DNA of 63,626 nucleotides from Planctomycetaceae bacterium (GCA_002709045.1 PAPJ01000054.1:1-63626); one strand, 5' to 3'; counted from the stretch's first letter, positions 42,792-52,261 are shown. Notes: generated by a model from the letters alone, not told the origin. Numbers and translations: made by a program.

Positions 42792-44150
42792 ATGAACAAA
42801 TCCACTGATATCCGCATTGTTGACATCTCCACAAATCTGGAGAATATCCTTTACCGTACTCCGATGAAATTCGGTGGTCGTGTTGTCACTGATGTCACGT
42901 TGTTTAACGTTGACGTCACCGTCGAAACCCGCGATGGACGCCGTGGCGCTGGACACGGTTCGATGCCGGTTGGAAATGCGTGGGGCTGGCCGTCCACAAT
43001 AGAACCCGGGGATCGCACACTCGATGCAATGATCCGTCTGGGAGAACTAGTCGCAAAAAGTGCAGGGCAATTACAACAACAAAGTCACCCCATCGAGTTG
43101 GTGCATGATCTTTCCCATGACTATGTCAGCCTAACGCAACAGGTGGTCAGCGAAATGGGTCTTGGAGAAGATATCCCCCGTCTGGCACAGCTTGTTGCTG
43201 CCAGTCCAATCGATGCAGCAATTAATGATGCCTATGGTGATGCACTTCAGGCAAATGCTTACAATCTACTGAGTCGTGAGTATATGAACCGCGATCTTGG
43301 CCATTTCCTCGAAGGAAAACTAGCCGGACATTATCTCGACGAATTCACTCTGCGCACACCCAAACCGACAATGCCTCTTTATCATCTGATCGGAGCACTT
43401 GACCCTCTTACCGATGCCGATCTCGATCAACCACTGCATGACGATGTACCAGAAACACTAGGTGAGTGGATTGTTGCTGACGGCCTTACCCATATGAAAA
43501 TTAAACTCGCCGGCGATGACCTGAACTGGGATGTTGCCCGAGTTGCGGCTATTGAAAACGTCAATCTTGAATTCCAGCAACAACGGGGTTGTCAGCAATG
43601 GTGGTATTCAACTGACTTCAACGAAAAATGCGCCAATGTCCAGTACGTACTGGATTTTCTTCAAAAAATTCAAGAGGTTTCCCCCACGGCATTCGAGCGC
43701 ATTCAATACATTGAACAGCCCACTAATCGCGATCTTAAAGCCTTTCCGGAAAACAAAATGCACGAAGCAGCAAGGATAAAGCCTGTTGTGATCGACGAGT
43801 CTCTGGTCGACCTTGAGTCTCTGGAACTTTCCCGTGAGCAAGGCTATTCAGGCGTTGCATTGAAGGCCTGTAAAGGACATGGAGAAGCACTAATGATGGG
43901 AGCATTGGCGCAGCATTATGATCTCTTTCTTTGCGTGCAGGACCTGACCTGTGTAGGAGCTTCTTTCTTACATTCTGCCAGTATTGCCGCTCGTATTCCA
44001 ACCGTTACTGCGATTGAAGGTAACGGAAGACAATATTGTCCACGAGGTAATCAAGGCTGGGATGCAAAGTTCCCTGAGATGTTTAACATTACCGATGGAA
44101 CGGTCGGAACTTCGCAACTAAACCAAAATGGGCTCGGTTATAGAATCTGA
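42792..44150 (+). CDS. Enolase-superfamily (mandelate racemase/muconate lactonizing-like) enzyme
   Basis: The 452-residue protein is longer than typical members (about 370-400), with an extended N-terminal capping domain (LENILYRTPMKFGGRVVTDV, GHGSMPVGNAWGWP). Barrel residues are Lys-x-Lys in HMKIKLAGDD, metal Asp in STDFNEKC, Glu in YIEQP, Asp-Glu in VVIDESLVD and Lys in ALKACKGHG. The late ASFLHSASIAARI segment completes the barrel. It abstracts a proton alpha to a carboxylate, and the substrate is unknown. It is a different subgroup from the galactonate-dehydratase-like enzyme at 60.7 kb. It stands alone, followed by a convergent response regulator. Confidence 0.87.
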   Translation: MNKSTDIRIVDISTNLENILYRTPMKFGGRVVTDVTLFNVDVTVETRDGRRGAGHGSMPVGNAWGWPSTIEPGDRTLDAMIRLGELVAKSAGQLQQQSHPIELVHDLSHDYVSLTQQVVSEMGLGEDIPRLAQLVAASPIDAAINDAYGDALQANAYNLLSREYMNRDLGHFLEGKLAGHYLDEFTLRTPKPTMPLYHLIGALDPLTDADLDQPLHDDVPETLGEWIVADGLTHMKIKLAGDDLNWDVARVAAIENVNLEFQQQRGCQQWWYSTDFNEKCANVQYVLDFLQKIQEVSPTAFERIQYIEQPTNRDLKAFPENKMHEAARIKPVVIDESLVDLESLELSREQGYSGVALKACKGHGEALMMGALAQHYDLFLCVQDLTCVGASFLHSASIAARIPTVTAIEGNGRQYCPRGNQGWDAKFPEMFNITDGTVGTSQLNQNGLGYRI

Positions 44151-44169
44151 GTCAGAAATATTTAACCGT

Positions 44170-44802
44170 CTAGACTAACCCTTTTCTCACGGCCCAGACA
44201 GCAACCTGTGTACGATCATTTACGCCGACCTTACGCAAAATATGCTGCACATGTTCTTTAACGGTTTCGTAACTGATGCCTAAAGCAAGTGCAATTTCTT
44301 TATTCGTTAAACCGTGTGCAAGTTGTTCCAAGACTTCGCTTTCGCGTTGAGTCAGGGGTACTTCTATATCCGCTGACAAACGCGGCGTTGCCAGGGCTCC
44401 GGTTACACGACGCAACTCCTCGCGTGTCCAGGCATTCTCACCCGAAGCAACTTTTCGTATTGCATCAAGAATCGCATCACGTGAAGAGTTCTTCAGCAAA
44501 TAGCCCGAAGCACCTAAAGCGACACTACGTGCAACATAAGTCGGATTATCAAAAGTCGATAACATCAGCACCGGGATCTGCGGCCGTTCGATCTTTACCC
44601 TCCCTAAAGCTGAAAGACCATCACCTTCCTCCAAACGGACGTCAAGCAAAATCACATCGGGATGATACTGTGAAATACCAGCAAGCACGTTGTCACCCGA
44701 ATTGGACTCGGCAATAAGTTGAATTTCCGATCCGGCAATCATCTTCCGAATGCCACTACGGATAATTTCATGATCATCAATTAACATTAGCCGAATACTC
44801 AT
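44170..44802 (-). CDS. NarL/FixJ-type response regulator
   Basis: The 210-residue protein has a receiver domain with LMLIDDHEIIRSG (acidic pair), phosphoacceptor Asp in VILLDVRLEEG, Thr/Ser in LMLSTFDNPTY and Lys in GYLLKNSSRD. The C-terminal LuxR-type helix-turn-helix is LTQRESEVLEQLAHGLTNKEIALALGISYETVKEHVQHILRKVGV. No histidine kinase gene lies nearby, so it is an orphan regulator here. It is flanked by the terminator of the gene to its right. Confidence 0.94.
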   Translation of the reverse strand: MSIRLMLIDDHEIIRSGIRKMIAGSEIQLIAESNSGDNVLAGISQYHPDVILLDVRLEEGDGLSALGRVKIERPQIPVLMLSTFDNPTYVARSVALGASGYLLKNSSRDAILDAIRKVASGENAWTREELRRVTGALATPRLSADIEVPLTQRESEVLEQLAHGLTNKEIALALGISYETVKEHVQHILRKVGVNDRTQVAVWAVRKGLV

Positions 44803-44903
44803 GATCCCCCTCCACAGCAGGGTCGTCCAATACTTCTACAGTGCTATAGGACCATTATCATGCAAGGATAGCATGATTACCAGTTTTTAGTGTTCACCGC
44901 ATT

Positions 44904-44937
44904 AAAAAAGCTCACGACCGGATAACCGGTCGTGAGC
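44904..44937 (-). terminator. Strong intrinsic terminator after the repetitive secreted protein gene
   Basis: GCTCACGACCGG (44910-44921) and CCGGTCGTGAGC (44926-44937) form a perfect 12-bp stem with a 4-nt loop. On the minus strand it is followed by TTTTTTAAT (44909 downward), about 77 nt past the stop at 45015. Confidence 0.93.
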
Positions 44938-45014
44938 CGTTGAGACGCGTCCAATCCCCCCTACCAGACGATCTCAATTCGCGCTGTAAAAAGCATCGCT
45001 CTTTACAGTGTGTT

Positions 45015-46643
45015 TTATTCTTCCTCTTTGTATTCGTCTAAAATCTTATCCGGGTCCACTAACTTCTTCGCAGATTTCTCAGTTGCTGAGCCTGCAGATA
45101 CCCCAGACCCAAGTTCCATATCATCTTTAGAAATCTCTTCTTCTGATGCTGTTTTCTCTGAGTCCACCATAGGAACGTTGGTAGGAGCCTTGGTTCGCAT
45201 CAACTTTAACCCGGGAACATTCGGGCGACTTGAATCAAGTTGAGGCAAGGATTCGAGGATGGCTTGATCCGGAGAAGTCGGCGTGGGCATTTTAAGTCCC
45301 GGAATCTGAGCCGGCTTTGGTGGTTCAACCCCCGATGTCGCGTCATTACTACCCAAATTAAAGGGATTATTAAACTCGGGAATTTTAAATTCTGAGAAGA
45401 GGTCAAAAACACTTCCCGTGGTTGTTGTCGGCCTGCTTGCTTTATGCTTACTCATACCCACGTTCTTCCGATTGGGTGCACGATGGATTATTGGCGTCCC
45501 ATTTTCTGCAGCTTGGCTAATTGCTGTTTTCTGTTCCGATTCCTGAACAGAACCTTTCAGATTTTTACTTCTGGAAACTTCCCCTTCATCGGATCCGAAG
45601 AATTCATCCAGAGCGTCGATGAATTCAGGATCGGCGGCAGGCAATTCTAAAACCGATGTATTGGACGCCTGCTCCGTTGAAGCTCTTTTTTTCGCAACCT
45701 CGTCTTCAGATTCAACACCTTTTTCAATAACGTCTTCCATCGGAGAATCCATTGGAACCATATCTTCAATTGCTTCTTGCAGCGGTTCTTCAACCTGTGA
45801 TTGCTGCTCGATTTTCTCCGGCACTTCACCGTTTCCATCGACCAGCGGCTCAGAACTGGTTCCGAAGAACAAATTCAGGTTGGGTAATTCAAGTTTCGGC
45901 AGACCAAGCTCTCCAAGGTTAAGGTCAATTAATTCAATGTCTGCCAGCATGGGCAGGCCGGTGACCGTATCAACTGACTTTTCTTTGTCCGCTATTTCAG
46001 CAACAGCCGTTTCCTTTTCCGGATTATTTTCAGAAATTTTCTCAGACGGCGAATCAACCTTCGCAGGCACCTCTGTTGCTGGTGCCGAAGCCGCAGGAAT
46101 TGACTTTGTTTTGGGCGGAGCAGTCTTAATTTTTAATCCCGGAACAGCTGAATTACGTTTAGCTGATGTATTTGATTTGTTGAGAAATCCATCGAAGGTG
46201 TCATCAAACCCGGACCAATCTAAAGTTGGAAACAATGTATCCAAACTCGGTAATTCCGGAAACAATACATTCGACGACTCAGATTCTTTTTTAGTTTGTA
46301 CCGTTTTTTCAACCGTTGGTTTTGCATTCGGCGTCTTAACAGATTCTTGTTTAGAAAGAGGAGCTACTTCTTTGAAATCGCCGATTCGATGAATATTGCC
46401 TTCTTCGTCACGCTTGAATCGCAATCCGTTATCGATAACTTGCGTAACGCTTTGCTTTTCCAATGATTTTTCAACCACAATCACTTTACCGGAGTCTCCG
46501 GTATCGGAAAGCTTAAATCGGACCGGCTTACCACTCTCATCAGCACTTAACTGGCCAATACAGAAAGCACCTGCGATGCAGGATAGTACGCTTGATGCGA
46601 CTAACCCTCTAAATACCGAGAACTTCATCCCCCCAGAATTCAT
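45015..46643 (-). CDS. Secreted low-complexity protein with repeated PGLK motifs
   Basis: ATG 46643 is preferred over a TTG ten codons upstream because GGAGAAG lies at correct spacing. Another ATG at 46628 is possible. The 542 residues begin with a signal peptide (to about residue 35). The body is acidic and Ser/Pro/Glu/Lys-rich, probably disordered. A PGLK[ILM] motif recurs three times (VPGLKIK, IPGLKMP, VPGLKLM), and a leucine/proline-patterned motif (FPELPSLDTLFP, LPKLELPNLNLFF, FKIPEFNNPFNLG) recurs as well. The N-terminal part reads like a beta domain (VRFKLSDTGDSGKVIVVEK, LRFKRDEEGNIHRIG). No family recognised. It may be a surface or periplasmic anchoring protein. The short basic KKLVDPDKILDEYKEEE tail is also notable. 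Confidence 0.75.
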   Translation of the reverse strand: MNSGGMKFSVFRGLVASSVLSCIAGAFCIGQLSADESGKPVRFKLSDTGDSGKVIVVEKSLEKQSVTQVIDNGLRFKRDEEGNIHRIGDFKEVAPLSKQESVKTPNAKPTVEKTVQTKKESESSNVLFPELPSLDTLFPTLDWSGFDDTFDGFLNKSNTSAKRNSAVPGLKIKTAPPKTKSIPAASAPATEVPAKVDSPSEKISENNPEKETAVAEIADKEKSVDTVTGLPMLADIELIDLNLGELGLPKLELPNLNLFFGTSSEPLVDGNGEVPEKIEQQSQVEEPLQEAIEDMVPMDSPMEDVIEKGVESEDEVAKKRASTEQASNTSVLELPAADPEFIDALDEFFGSDEGEVSRSKNLKGSVQESEQKTAISQAAENGTPIIHRAPNRKNVGMSKHKASRPTTTTGSVFDLFSEFKIPEFNNPFNLGSNDATSGVEPPKPAQIPGLKMPTPTSPDQAILESLPQLDSSRPNVPGLKLMRTKAPTNVPMVDSEKTASEEEISKDDMELGSGVSAGSATEKSAKKLVDPDKILDEYKEEE

Positions 46644-46920
46644 TCTTCTTCTCCGAAAAAACTGATCCATCAAAAGTGATCGCCAAACTCGTTAATACAT
46701 GGGCTCACCGAAACGGCAAAAAACGACCACCCATATTATCGTTCGGAATTAGTCACGCTCACTCTGTAGTAACATTTAACGATTTTGAGGAAAAAAACAG
46801 CTGTAGCATTCATAGGAATTGGCTTCAGACACTAAGCACTCATGTAGAGAGTTCTTTAGCTGGCAGTTTTCCACCCGTTTTAGGTCCATTAACGGGTCAA
46901 GCGGGTCGCAATAATGCCAA

Positions 46921-47922
46921 TTAAGAGTGATAGGAAGAGAACCATTCGCAGAATCGCTGAATTCCGTCTTCAATGCTAACTTGAGGTGTGAATTGTGTCG
47001 TTGTCTCCAATGCTGCGATATCAACGCTTGTTGCTGGGATATCGCCTGGTTGCATTGGAAGAAGCTCTTTAATAGCCTGTTTGCCAAGATTCTGTTCGAT
47101 CAGTTCTACAAAACGGCCAAGTTGAACAACTTCACCACCACCAATATTGAGGATTTGGTAAGGCACATTGCTTGTTGCCGTTTTAGGATCGTCACTTGAC
47201 CACGCACTATCGGCAGTCGGCTGGGTGTTCAATAACCGAATGATAGGTTCAACAACATCGTCTACGTATGTAAACGAACGTCGCATGTTGCCTGAGTTAA
47301 ATAATTTAATCGGCTGACCTTCCGTGATAGCTCTGGCAAAAATATACAATGCCATATCAGGGCGTCCCCATGGTCCGTAAACCGTGAAGAATCGCAAACC
47401 TGTCGTCGGCAATTGATAGAGATGACTATAGCTATGAGCCATTAATTCGTTTGCCTTCTTGGTTGCGGCATACAAACTAATTGGATGATCTGTATTTCCA
47501 TTCTCTGAAAACGGTAACTGCGTACTGGCACCATACACACTACTACTGGAAGCATAAATTAAATGCCCCACATCACAGTGGCGGCAGCCTTCCAGCACAT
47601 TCATAAATCCCGTTACATTGGCATCAATGTAATCACGAGGGTGCTTTATCGAATGGCGAACACCTGCCTGTGCGGCAAGATGAACAACCGTATCAAACCC
47701 CTGGGAGAACAATCGATTTACGGACTCTGATTCCACCAAGTCCAACTGCTCAAACTCAAAATTCTTGTGTTGCGTCAACTGATTAAGACGAGCCTGTTTA
47801 ATTCGCACATCATAGTATTCGTTAAGGCTGTCGACACCATACACATCGATCCCGTCGTTCAACAAACGCAAACACAAATGAAATCCAATAAACCCGGCGG
47901 CTCCGGTCACCAACACTTTCAC
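46921..47922 (-). CDS. NAD-dependent sugar-nucleotide epimerase (UDP-glucuronate 4-epimerase-like)
   Basis: The 333-residue extended SDR has VTGAAGFIGFHLCLRLL, VYGVDSLNEYYDVRIKQ, VVHLAAQAGVRHSIKHPRDYIDANV, YASSSSVYGASTQLPF, the catalytic SLYAATKKANE (YxxxK) and RFFTVYGPWGRPDMALY. The AQAGVR block and YGPWGRPDMA are typical of CapI-type UDP-glucuronate 4-epimerases. It supplies galacturonate-type units for capsular or exopolysaccharide. It precedes the DUF5989, SxtJ-like and carbamoyltransferase genes on the same strand in the reverse direction of reading. Confidence 0.9.
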   Translation of the reverse strand: MKVLVTGAAGFIGFHLCLRLLNDGIDVYGVDSLNEYYDVRIKQARLNQLTQHKNFEFEQLDLVESESVNRLFSQGFDTVVHLAAQAGVRHSIKHPRDYIDANVTGFMNVLEGCRHCDVGHLIYASSSSVYGASTQLPFSENGNTDHPISLYAATKKANELMAHSYSHLYQLPTTGLRFFTVYGPWGRPDMALYIFARAITEGQPIKLFNSGNMRRSFTYVDDVVEPIIRLLNTQPTADSAWSSDDPKTATSNVPYQILNIGGGEVVQLGRFVELIEQNLGKQAIKELLPMQPGDIPATSVDIAALETTTQFTPQVSIEDGIQRFCEWFSSYHS

Positions 47923-47965
47923 AGCGAATTACATCCTCAATAGATAAGCACCAACAACGCGTTTT

Positions 47966-48181
47966 TTAAAACAGTGTATAGATAAAGGGTGCTGCCCCAG
48001 TTCCGGCCGATATTGCAATCCCGGCAATCAATAACAATGCAATGATAATTGGCGTTAACCACCATTTCTTATTGTGCTTGAGAAACAAAACAAATTCCCG
48101 AACAACACCAACATCATTCTGTGAGGCCTGCAATTCAAATTCACTATTGGCATCCACCGAGTTCTCTTCTTCCGTCATCAT
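47966..48181 (-). CDS. DUF5989-type small membrane protein
   Basis: The 71-residue protein has an acidic N-terminus and one strong membrane segment (WWLTPIIIALLLIAGIAISA) preceded by VREFVLFLKHNKK, matching DUF5989 proteins that typically sit next to SxtJ-like and carbamoyltransferase genes. The function is unknown. It lies 9 nt downstream of the SxtJ-like gene and 43 nt upstream of the epimerase. Confidence 0.8.
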   Translation of the reverse strand: MMTEEENSVDANSEFELQASQNDVGVVREFVLFLKHNKKWWLTPIIIALLLIAGIAISAGTGAAPFIYTLF

Positions 48182-48190
48182 TCAATCCAT

Positions 48191-48610
48191 TTAAAACTGC
48201 TTGAAATACTGTGCGACAGAAATCGAATCAGAACGCTCAATCCAGTACGATTCAACATCTCTATCCAAAACTTTGATCAGCGGATCTTTACCTAGTACTC
48301 TCAAAATAATCCCAATTGGCACGATGCATAGATAAAAGACAAAGCCCATTAATAAAATCCCAACTACAAACCCGATTGGAAAGGTAATCACCATTAAGAA
48401 AACGAACAGTGGTTTTAACCAATAAGGGCTAATCCAACCCGCCAATGCGATTATCAAACCCAAAGATAATACAGCGACAGATCCTTCAGGGTGCGTGGAA
48501 TTCCACAACATCGATGATATCAACATAGCAAACAAAGGTGCCCACAAACGTCCAAATGAAGCCAATTGGGCCCGGGGGGGGTTCGTATTAATTTCAATGA
48601 AAGCCATCAC
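48191..48610 (-). CDS. SxtJ-like membrane protein
   Basis: The 139-residue protein has about three hydrophobic segments (LFAMLISSMLW, SVAVLSLGLIIALAGWI, LFVFLMVITFPIGFVVGILLMGFVFY) and the C-terminal LRVLGKDPLIKVLDRDVESYWIER, which is typical of SxtJ-family proteins found beside carbamoyltransferases. The role is unknown, possibly linked to membrane docking of the transferase. It lies 20 nt after the carbamoyltransferase stop. Confidence 0.8.
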   Translation of the reverse strand: MMAFIEINTNPPRAQLASFGRLWAPLFAMLISSMLWNSTHPEGSVAVLSLGLIIALAGWISPYWLKPLFVFLMVITFPIGFVVGILLMGFVFYLCIVPIGIILRVLGKDPLIKVLDRDVESYWIERSDSISVAQYFKQF

Positions 48611-48630
48611 TGTTACCTTGATATATGGTA

Positions 48631-50475
48631 TTAGTCCAATGGAAACTGACTCATATACTTTTGTTGCGAATCCAGGTTAAGATCTGTCAACTCTGATTGT
48701 TCCTCTTTTTTAATAACAAACCGATCCACAACCAACACATCCATGTTCGTCCCCATGAAACAACGATAGGCATCGGCCGGCGTACAAACGATAGGTTCAC
48801 CCCGAATATTAAAACTTGTGTTAACCACCATTGGAGAACCTGAAGATTGATAAAACGCTTCAAGTAGTTTTCTAAATCGCGTATTTACTCCATTGGCAAC
48901 CGTCTGCACTCGTGCTGAATAATCGACGTGTGTAATTGCGGGCAGAGTGGATCTTGTGACTTCTCGCTTCTCCACACCCTTTCGTGCAGAGTCTTCAGCC
49001 GACAAATGAAGTCGGTGATCATCTTTCACTGGTGCCACCAGCAACATATAGGGACTCGTCTTGCCATTCAATTCAAAGTAATCGTTGGCATGTTCTTCCA
49101 GCACAGCCGGAGCAAAGGGACGAAAAGACTCCCGGAATTTAATCTTTAGATTGATTGTTGCCTGCATTTCACGGCTACGGGCATCGCCCAGAATACTTCG
49201 AGCCCCCAGGGCTCGCGGTCCGAATTCCATCCGCCCCTGCATCCAACCTATTACCTTTCCGGATTCGAGTAGCATGCTGACGTTATCAGCCAATTGGTTG
49301 TCATCCGGATACTCCAGATAGCGGACTCCCTGCTGATCCAGAAACGTCCTGACAACTTCCGAACTATATTCAGGGCCTAATAGGCTACCATTCTGCAAAT
49401 CCGGTCTGGCCACGTGCCGTTGGTTGTCCAGCAACTGGAACCAAATAAACTGAGCTACACCGAGTGCTCCACCCGCATCACCGGATGCGGGCTGTACCCA
49501 AAGATCGCGAAACGGGCCTTCCCGCAATATCCGTCCGTTGCCGACACAATTTAATGCGACACCACCGGCTAAACATAGATTGTCTTGCTGTGTAACTTCA
49601 TGAGCAAACTCTGCCACTTTGAGCATGATCTCTTCAGTCACAAGCTGGACTGAGGCGGCCAGGTCCATATACTTTTGATCCATCGCACCTTCTAGCTTGC
49701 GAGGTGGCATACCAAATAACTTATGGAATTTCTTACTGGTCATTGTCAGCCCCTGACAATAGTTGAAGTAAGACATATCGAGACGAAATGAACCGTCAGC
49801 TTTAATATCCATCAGGTGTTCACGGATAAGGTCGGCATAGACCGGTTCACCGTAGGGTGCGAGTCCCATGAGTTTGTATTCACCGGAATTTACCCGAAAT
49901 CCGCAATAATAGGTAAACGCTGAATAGAGCAGGCCAAGAGAATGAGGGAAATGTAACTCATGTGTCAGACGAATGTTATTACCTTCGCCAATGCCAATCG
50001 AAGCAGTCGCCCATTCACCGACTCCATCTAAAGTTACGATAGCTGCATTTTCAAAAGGCGAGGGAAAAAAAGCACTGGCAGCATGCGATTCATGATGTTC
50101 GGTAAAGACAATTCTTTTTTTATACTGCCTGCCAAGTCCTTTACGAATTTCGCGCGGCAAGTGCAGCTTTTGCCTGAGCCATAAAGGTATCGCCTTGGAA
50201 AAGGAACTGAAACCTGATGGAGCGTAAGAAAGATAAGTCTCCAGCAACCGTTCAAACTTCATAAAGGGTTTATCATAAAAACCAACATAGTCGATCTCAC
50301 TGGCCGACAAGCCTGCCTGTTGCAGGCAATATTCGATTGCACGGCCGGGAAAATTCGGGTCGTGCTTTCTGCGAGTAAACCGTTCTTCCTGCGCAGCAGC
50401 CACGACCTGGCCATCCACCACAAGTGCAGCGGCTGAATCATGATAAAAAGCAGAAAGTCCGAGAACCGTTGTCAC
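48631..50475 (-). CDS. NodU/CmcH-family carbamoyltransferase
   Basis: The 614-residue protein matches the family length. The N-terminal Kae1-like domain has LSAFYHDSAAALVVDGQVVAAAQEERFTRRKHDPNFP and VFTEHHESHAASAFFPSPF (metal His residues), then ATVTLDGVGEW-type nucleotide loops (VTLDGVGEWATAS). The C-terminal YrdC-like domain includes GRMEFGPRALGARSILGDAR. Such enzymes transfer a carbamoyl group from carbamoyl phosphate to hydroxyls of sugars or antibiotics. With the epimerase, SxtJ-like and DUF5989 genes, the likely substrate is a surface or secondary-metabolite sugar. It is the first gene of this minus-strand run. Confidence 0.93.
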   Translation of the reverse strand: MTTVLGLSAFYHDSAAALVVDGQVVAAAQEERFTRRKHDPNFPGRAIEYCLQQAGLSASEIDYVGFYDKPFMKFERLLETYLSYAPSGFSSFSKAIPLWLRQKLHLPREIRKGLGRQYKKRIVFTEHHESHAASAFFPSPFENAAIVTLDGVGEWATASIGIGEGNNIRLTHELHFPHSLGLLYSAFTYYCGFRVNSGEYKLMGLAPYGEPVYADLIREHLMDIKADGSFRLDMSYFNYCQGLTMTSKKFHKLFGMPPRKLEGAMDQKYMDLAASVQLVTEEIMLKVAEFAHEVTQQDNLCLAGGVALNCVGNGRILREGPFRDLWVQPASGDAGGALGVAQFIWFQLLDNQRHVARPDLQNGSLLGPEYSSEVVRTFLDQQGVRYLEYPDDNQLADNVSMLLESGKVIGWMQGRMEFGPRALGARSILGDARSREMQATINLKIKFRESFRPFAPAVLEEHANDYFELNGKTSPYMLLVAPVKDDHRLHLSAEDSARKGVEKREVTRSTLPAITHVDYSARVQTVANGVNTRFRKLLEAFYQSSGSPMVVNTSFNIRGEPIVCTPADAYRCFMGTNMDVLVVDRFVIKKEEQSELTDLNLDSQQKYMSQFPLD

Positions 50476-50733
50476 TTATAACACGCCCGCAACTGGTTAA
50501 ACCAAGTAAAGACTAAGCTACTTTTCAATTCGGCAAAACTATCGATATCAAGACACGCTACCATGTGTGCAATACGTAATCACCGGCAAAAGAGTTCTAA
50601 TTGTACGGTCTGCAACAGTTAGAACAGTAGGGTTACGGAAAATAATCAATCGCTGTTTTGGAGACAGGAAACATCCTGACTCTACCAACGACGGATGCCG
50701 GGGCACAGCGAAACTCATAATAAGCAGGATGAC

Positions 50734-51549
50734 TCAAATCTGGCCCTGTAGAAATGTCCCGATTCGTTTCATAGATTCATTCGTAACAATCAGAATATGC
50801 AAATTACCGATACGGCCTCTGGCTGCAGCAAATGGCCCCGAAACCTGCAATACTTCGAACTGAGGCTCTGGCACTTCGATTGCATTTTGATCTAGTACAA
50901 AAATCACGACCTTCCCATTACGAGGTGATGAGAAGTCCAGGACTAAGTGACCGTCATCGACAGTTGCATGTCGCACTTTAGTACCCAACGGCATATATTG
51001 CTGCAGCGTCTTAACAATTGAATTAACTTCTCCGGCAACATCATTCCATGCTGCTCGCTGATCCAACTCGATCATCCAGGGGTCGATGGATTGTTGTAGC
51101 TGAGTAACATCGTAATCAGCAATCCGATCGCTTGCAAAAAACGGCCACAATGCAAATCCGAAAATCACGACAGCCATCACAGATATAAACTGCAGTGAAC
51201 GGCGGCGACGTGCAGCGACATAGGAAGTGTCTTGCACTTCAGCCAGCTTCGGTTGCACAAGTTCGCCAACATCTGTTGCTCCGATCTCTTGACGCAAGGA
51301 TACCACAATCCGATCAGCCAAATCGACCGGCAGAGGAACATCCGCCATTATCTCAGCAAGCAGCCGGTCTAACTCCTGATTCAAAAGCAATTGCTGAGCA
51401 AATGCTTCGGCCTCATCATCATCTTTCACGAACGATTCGTATAACGACCTCAATTCCAGCGGCCACTGCTGGATAGCGTGATTCGCATCTGATTTTTTTT
51501 CCAGGGGTTCTGCGAGCTCGAATAAATCGTTTTTAGATAACTGTTCCAT
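50734..51549 (-). CDS. Putative anti-sigma factor, no zinc motif, single membrane span
   Basis: ATG 51549 gives 271 residues and lies 10 nt after the sigma factor stop. A longer frame overlapping the sigma gene is rejected. The N-terminal ~110 residues are cytoplasmic and helical (ELRSLYESFVKDDDEAEAFAQQLLLNQELDRLLAEI), followed by a basic stop-transfer (ARRRRSLQ) and one membrane helix (FISVMAVVIFGFALWPFF), then about 140 extracytoplasmic residues. There is no Cys in the protein, so the zinc-binding anti-sigma motif is absent. The pairing with an ECF sigma gene is the main evidence for an anti-sigma role. Confidence 0.65.
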   Translation of the reverse strand: MEQLSKNDLFELAEPLEKKSDANHAIQQWPLELRSLYESFVKDDDEAEAFAQQLLLNQELDRLLAEIMADVPLPVDLADRIVVSLRQEIGATDVGELVQPKLAEVQDTSYVAARRRRSLQFISVMAVVIFGFALWPFFASDRIADYDVTQLQQSIDPWMIELDQRAAWNDVAGEVNSIVKTLQQYMPLGTKVRHATVDDGHLVLDFSSPRNGKVVIFVLDQNAIEVPEPQFEVLQVSGPFAAARGRIGNLHILIVTNESMKRIGTFLQGQI

Positions 51550-51559
51550 TATTAATCTC

Positions 51560-52162
51560 TTATTGACCGTTTTGCTTTTCCAGGGCAATCAATTTTGTTT
51601 TCAACATCCGTTTGGCTCTCGACAAACGACTCATCACCGTTCCGATTGGGATCTTCAGATGTTCGGCAATCGCGCGATAGCTTTCCTGCTGTAAATAATG
51701 CATCACCACAACTATCCGAAACTGTTCCGGCATCTGGAGCAGTGCATCTTGCAATCGTGCCGTATCAAGCGAGGGAACCAAATCAACATTAGGCAGCTGT
51801 CCTTCATCCATCTCGGTGTCTGTGAAAACCCATGACTTGCGTTTGCGCAACTCGGCTAAAAACGTTGTCCGGGCGATTGCTAACAACCAGGACTTAGCTT
51901 TTTTCGAGTCCCTGAGTTGTTCTAATCGCTCAAAGGCTTTCAGGAATGTACTCTGCACAATATCTTCCGACCAATCACCATCACCGGTCAGTCGGTAGGC
52001 AAAGCGATAAACATCTCCATGAAACTGCTCGACGTATTCCGTCACAATCACATGACGCTTTTCTGCCGACAATGTCACGTCTCTAGATTCCGGCAGTAAA
52101 TCCGTCTGTGAATCCCCGGGAATCTCGAGCATTGCTTCAATAGAAGGCATAAACTGTTTCAC
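51560..52162 (-). CDS. ECF-family RNA polymerase sigma factor
   Basis: The 200-residue protein has region 2 (HGDVYRFAYRLTGDGDWSEDIVQSTFLKAFERLEQ, with DIVQSTFLKAF for -10 recognition and core binding) and region 4 (LQDALLQMPEQFRIVVVMHYLQQESYRAIAEHLKIPIGTVMSRLSRAKRML). No extra domain is attached. It is translated just before the putative membrane anti-sigma factor, so it is probably kept inactive until an envelope signal releases it. Confidence 0.92.
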   Translation of the reverse strand: MKQFMPSIEAMLEIPGDSQTDLLPESRDVTLSAEKRHVIVTEYVEQFHGDVYRFAYRLTGDGDWSEDIVQSTFLKAFERLEQLRDSKKAKSWLLAIARTTFLAELRKRKSWVFTDTEMDEGQLPNVDLVPSLDTARLQDALLQMPEQFRIVVVMHYLQQESYRAIAEHLKIPIGTVMSRLSRAKRMLKTKLIALEKQNGQ

Positions 52163-52261
52163 AATCGATCACTGTTACCTGTGTGAATAATATGATGCGG
52201 TTGAAGCCGAGATTATTCCCAAATTCTTCTAAAACTGCCTGTTCCAAGGCAAAACAAACCG

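Noticed and set aside
45619..46392. 257-codon frame antisense to the repetitive secreted protein
   Set aside because: Its Ser/Thr-rich composition is the mirror of the low-complexity sense gene. The sense strand has the signal peptide, ribosome binding site and terminator.
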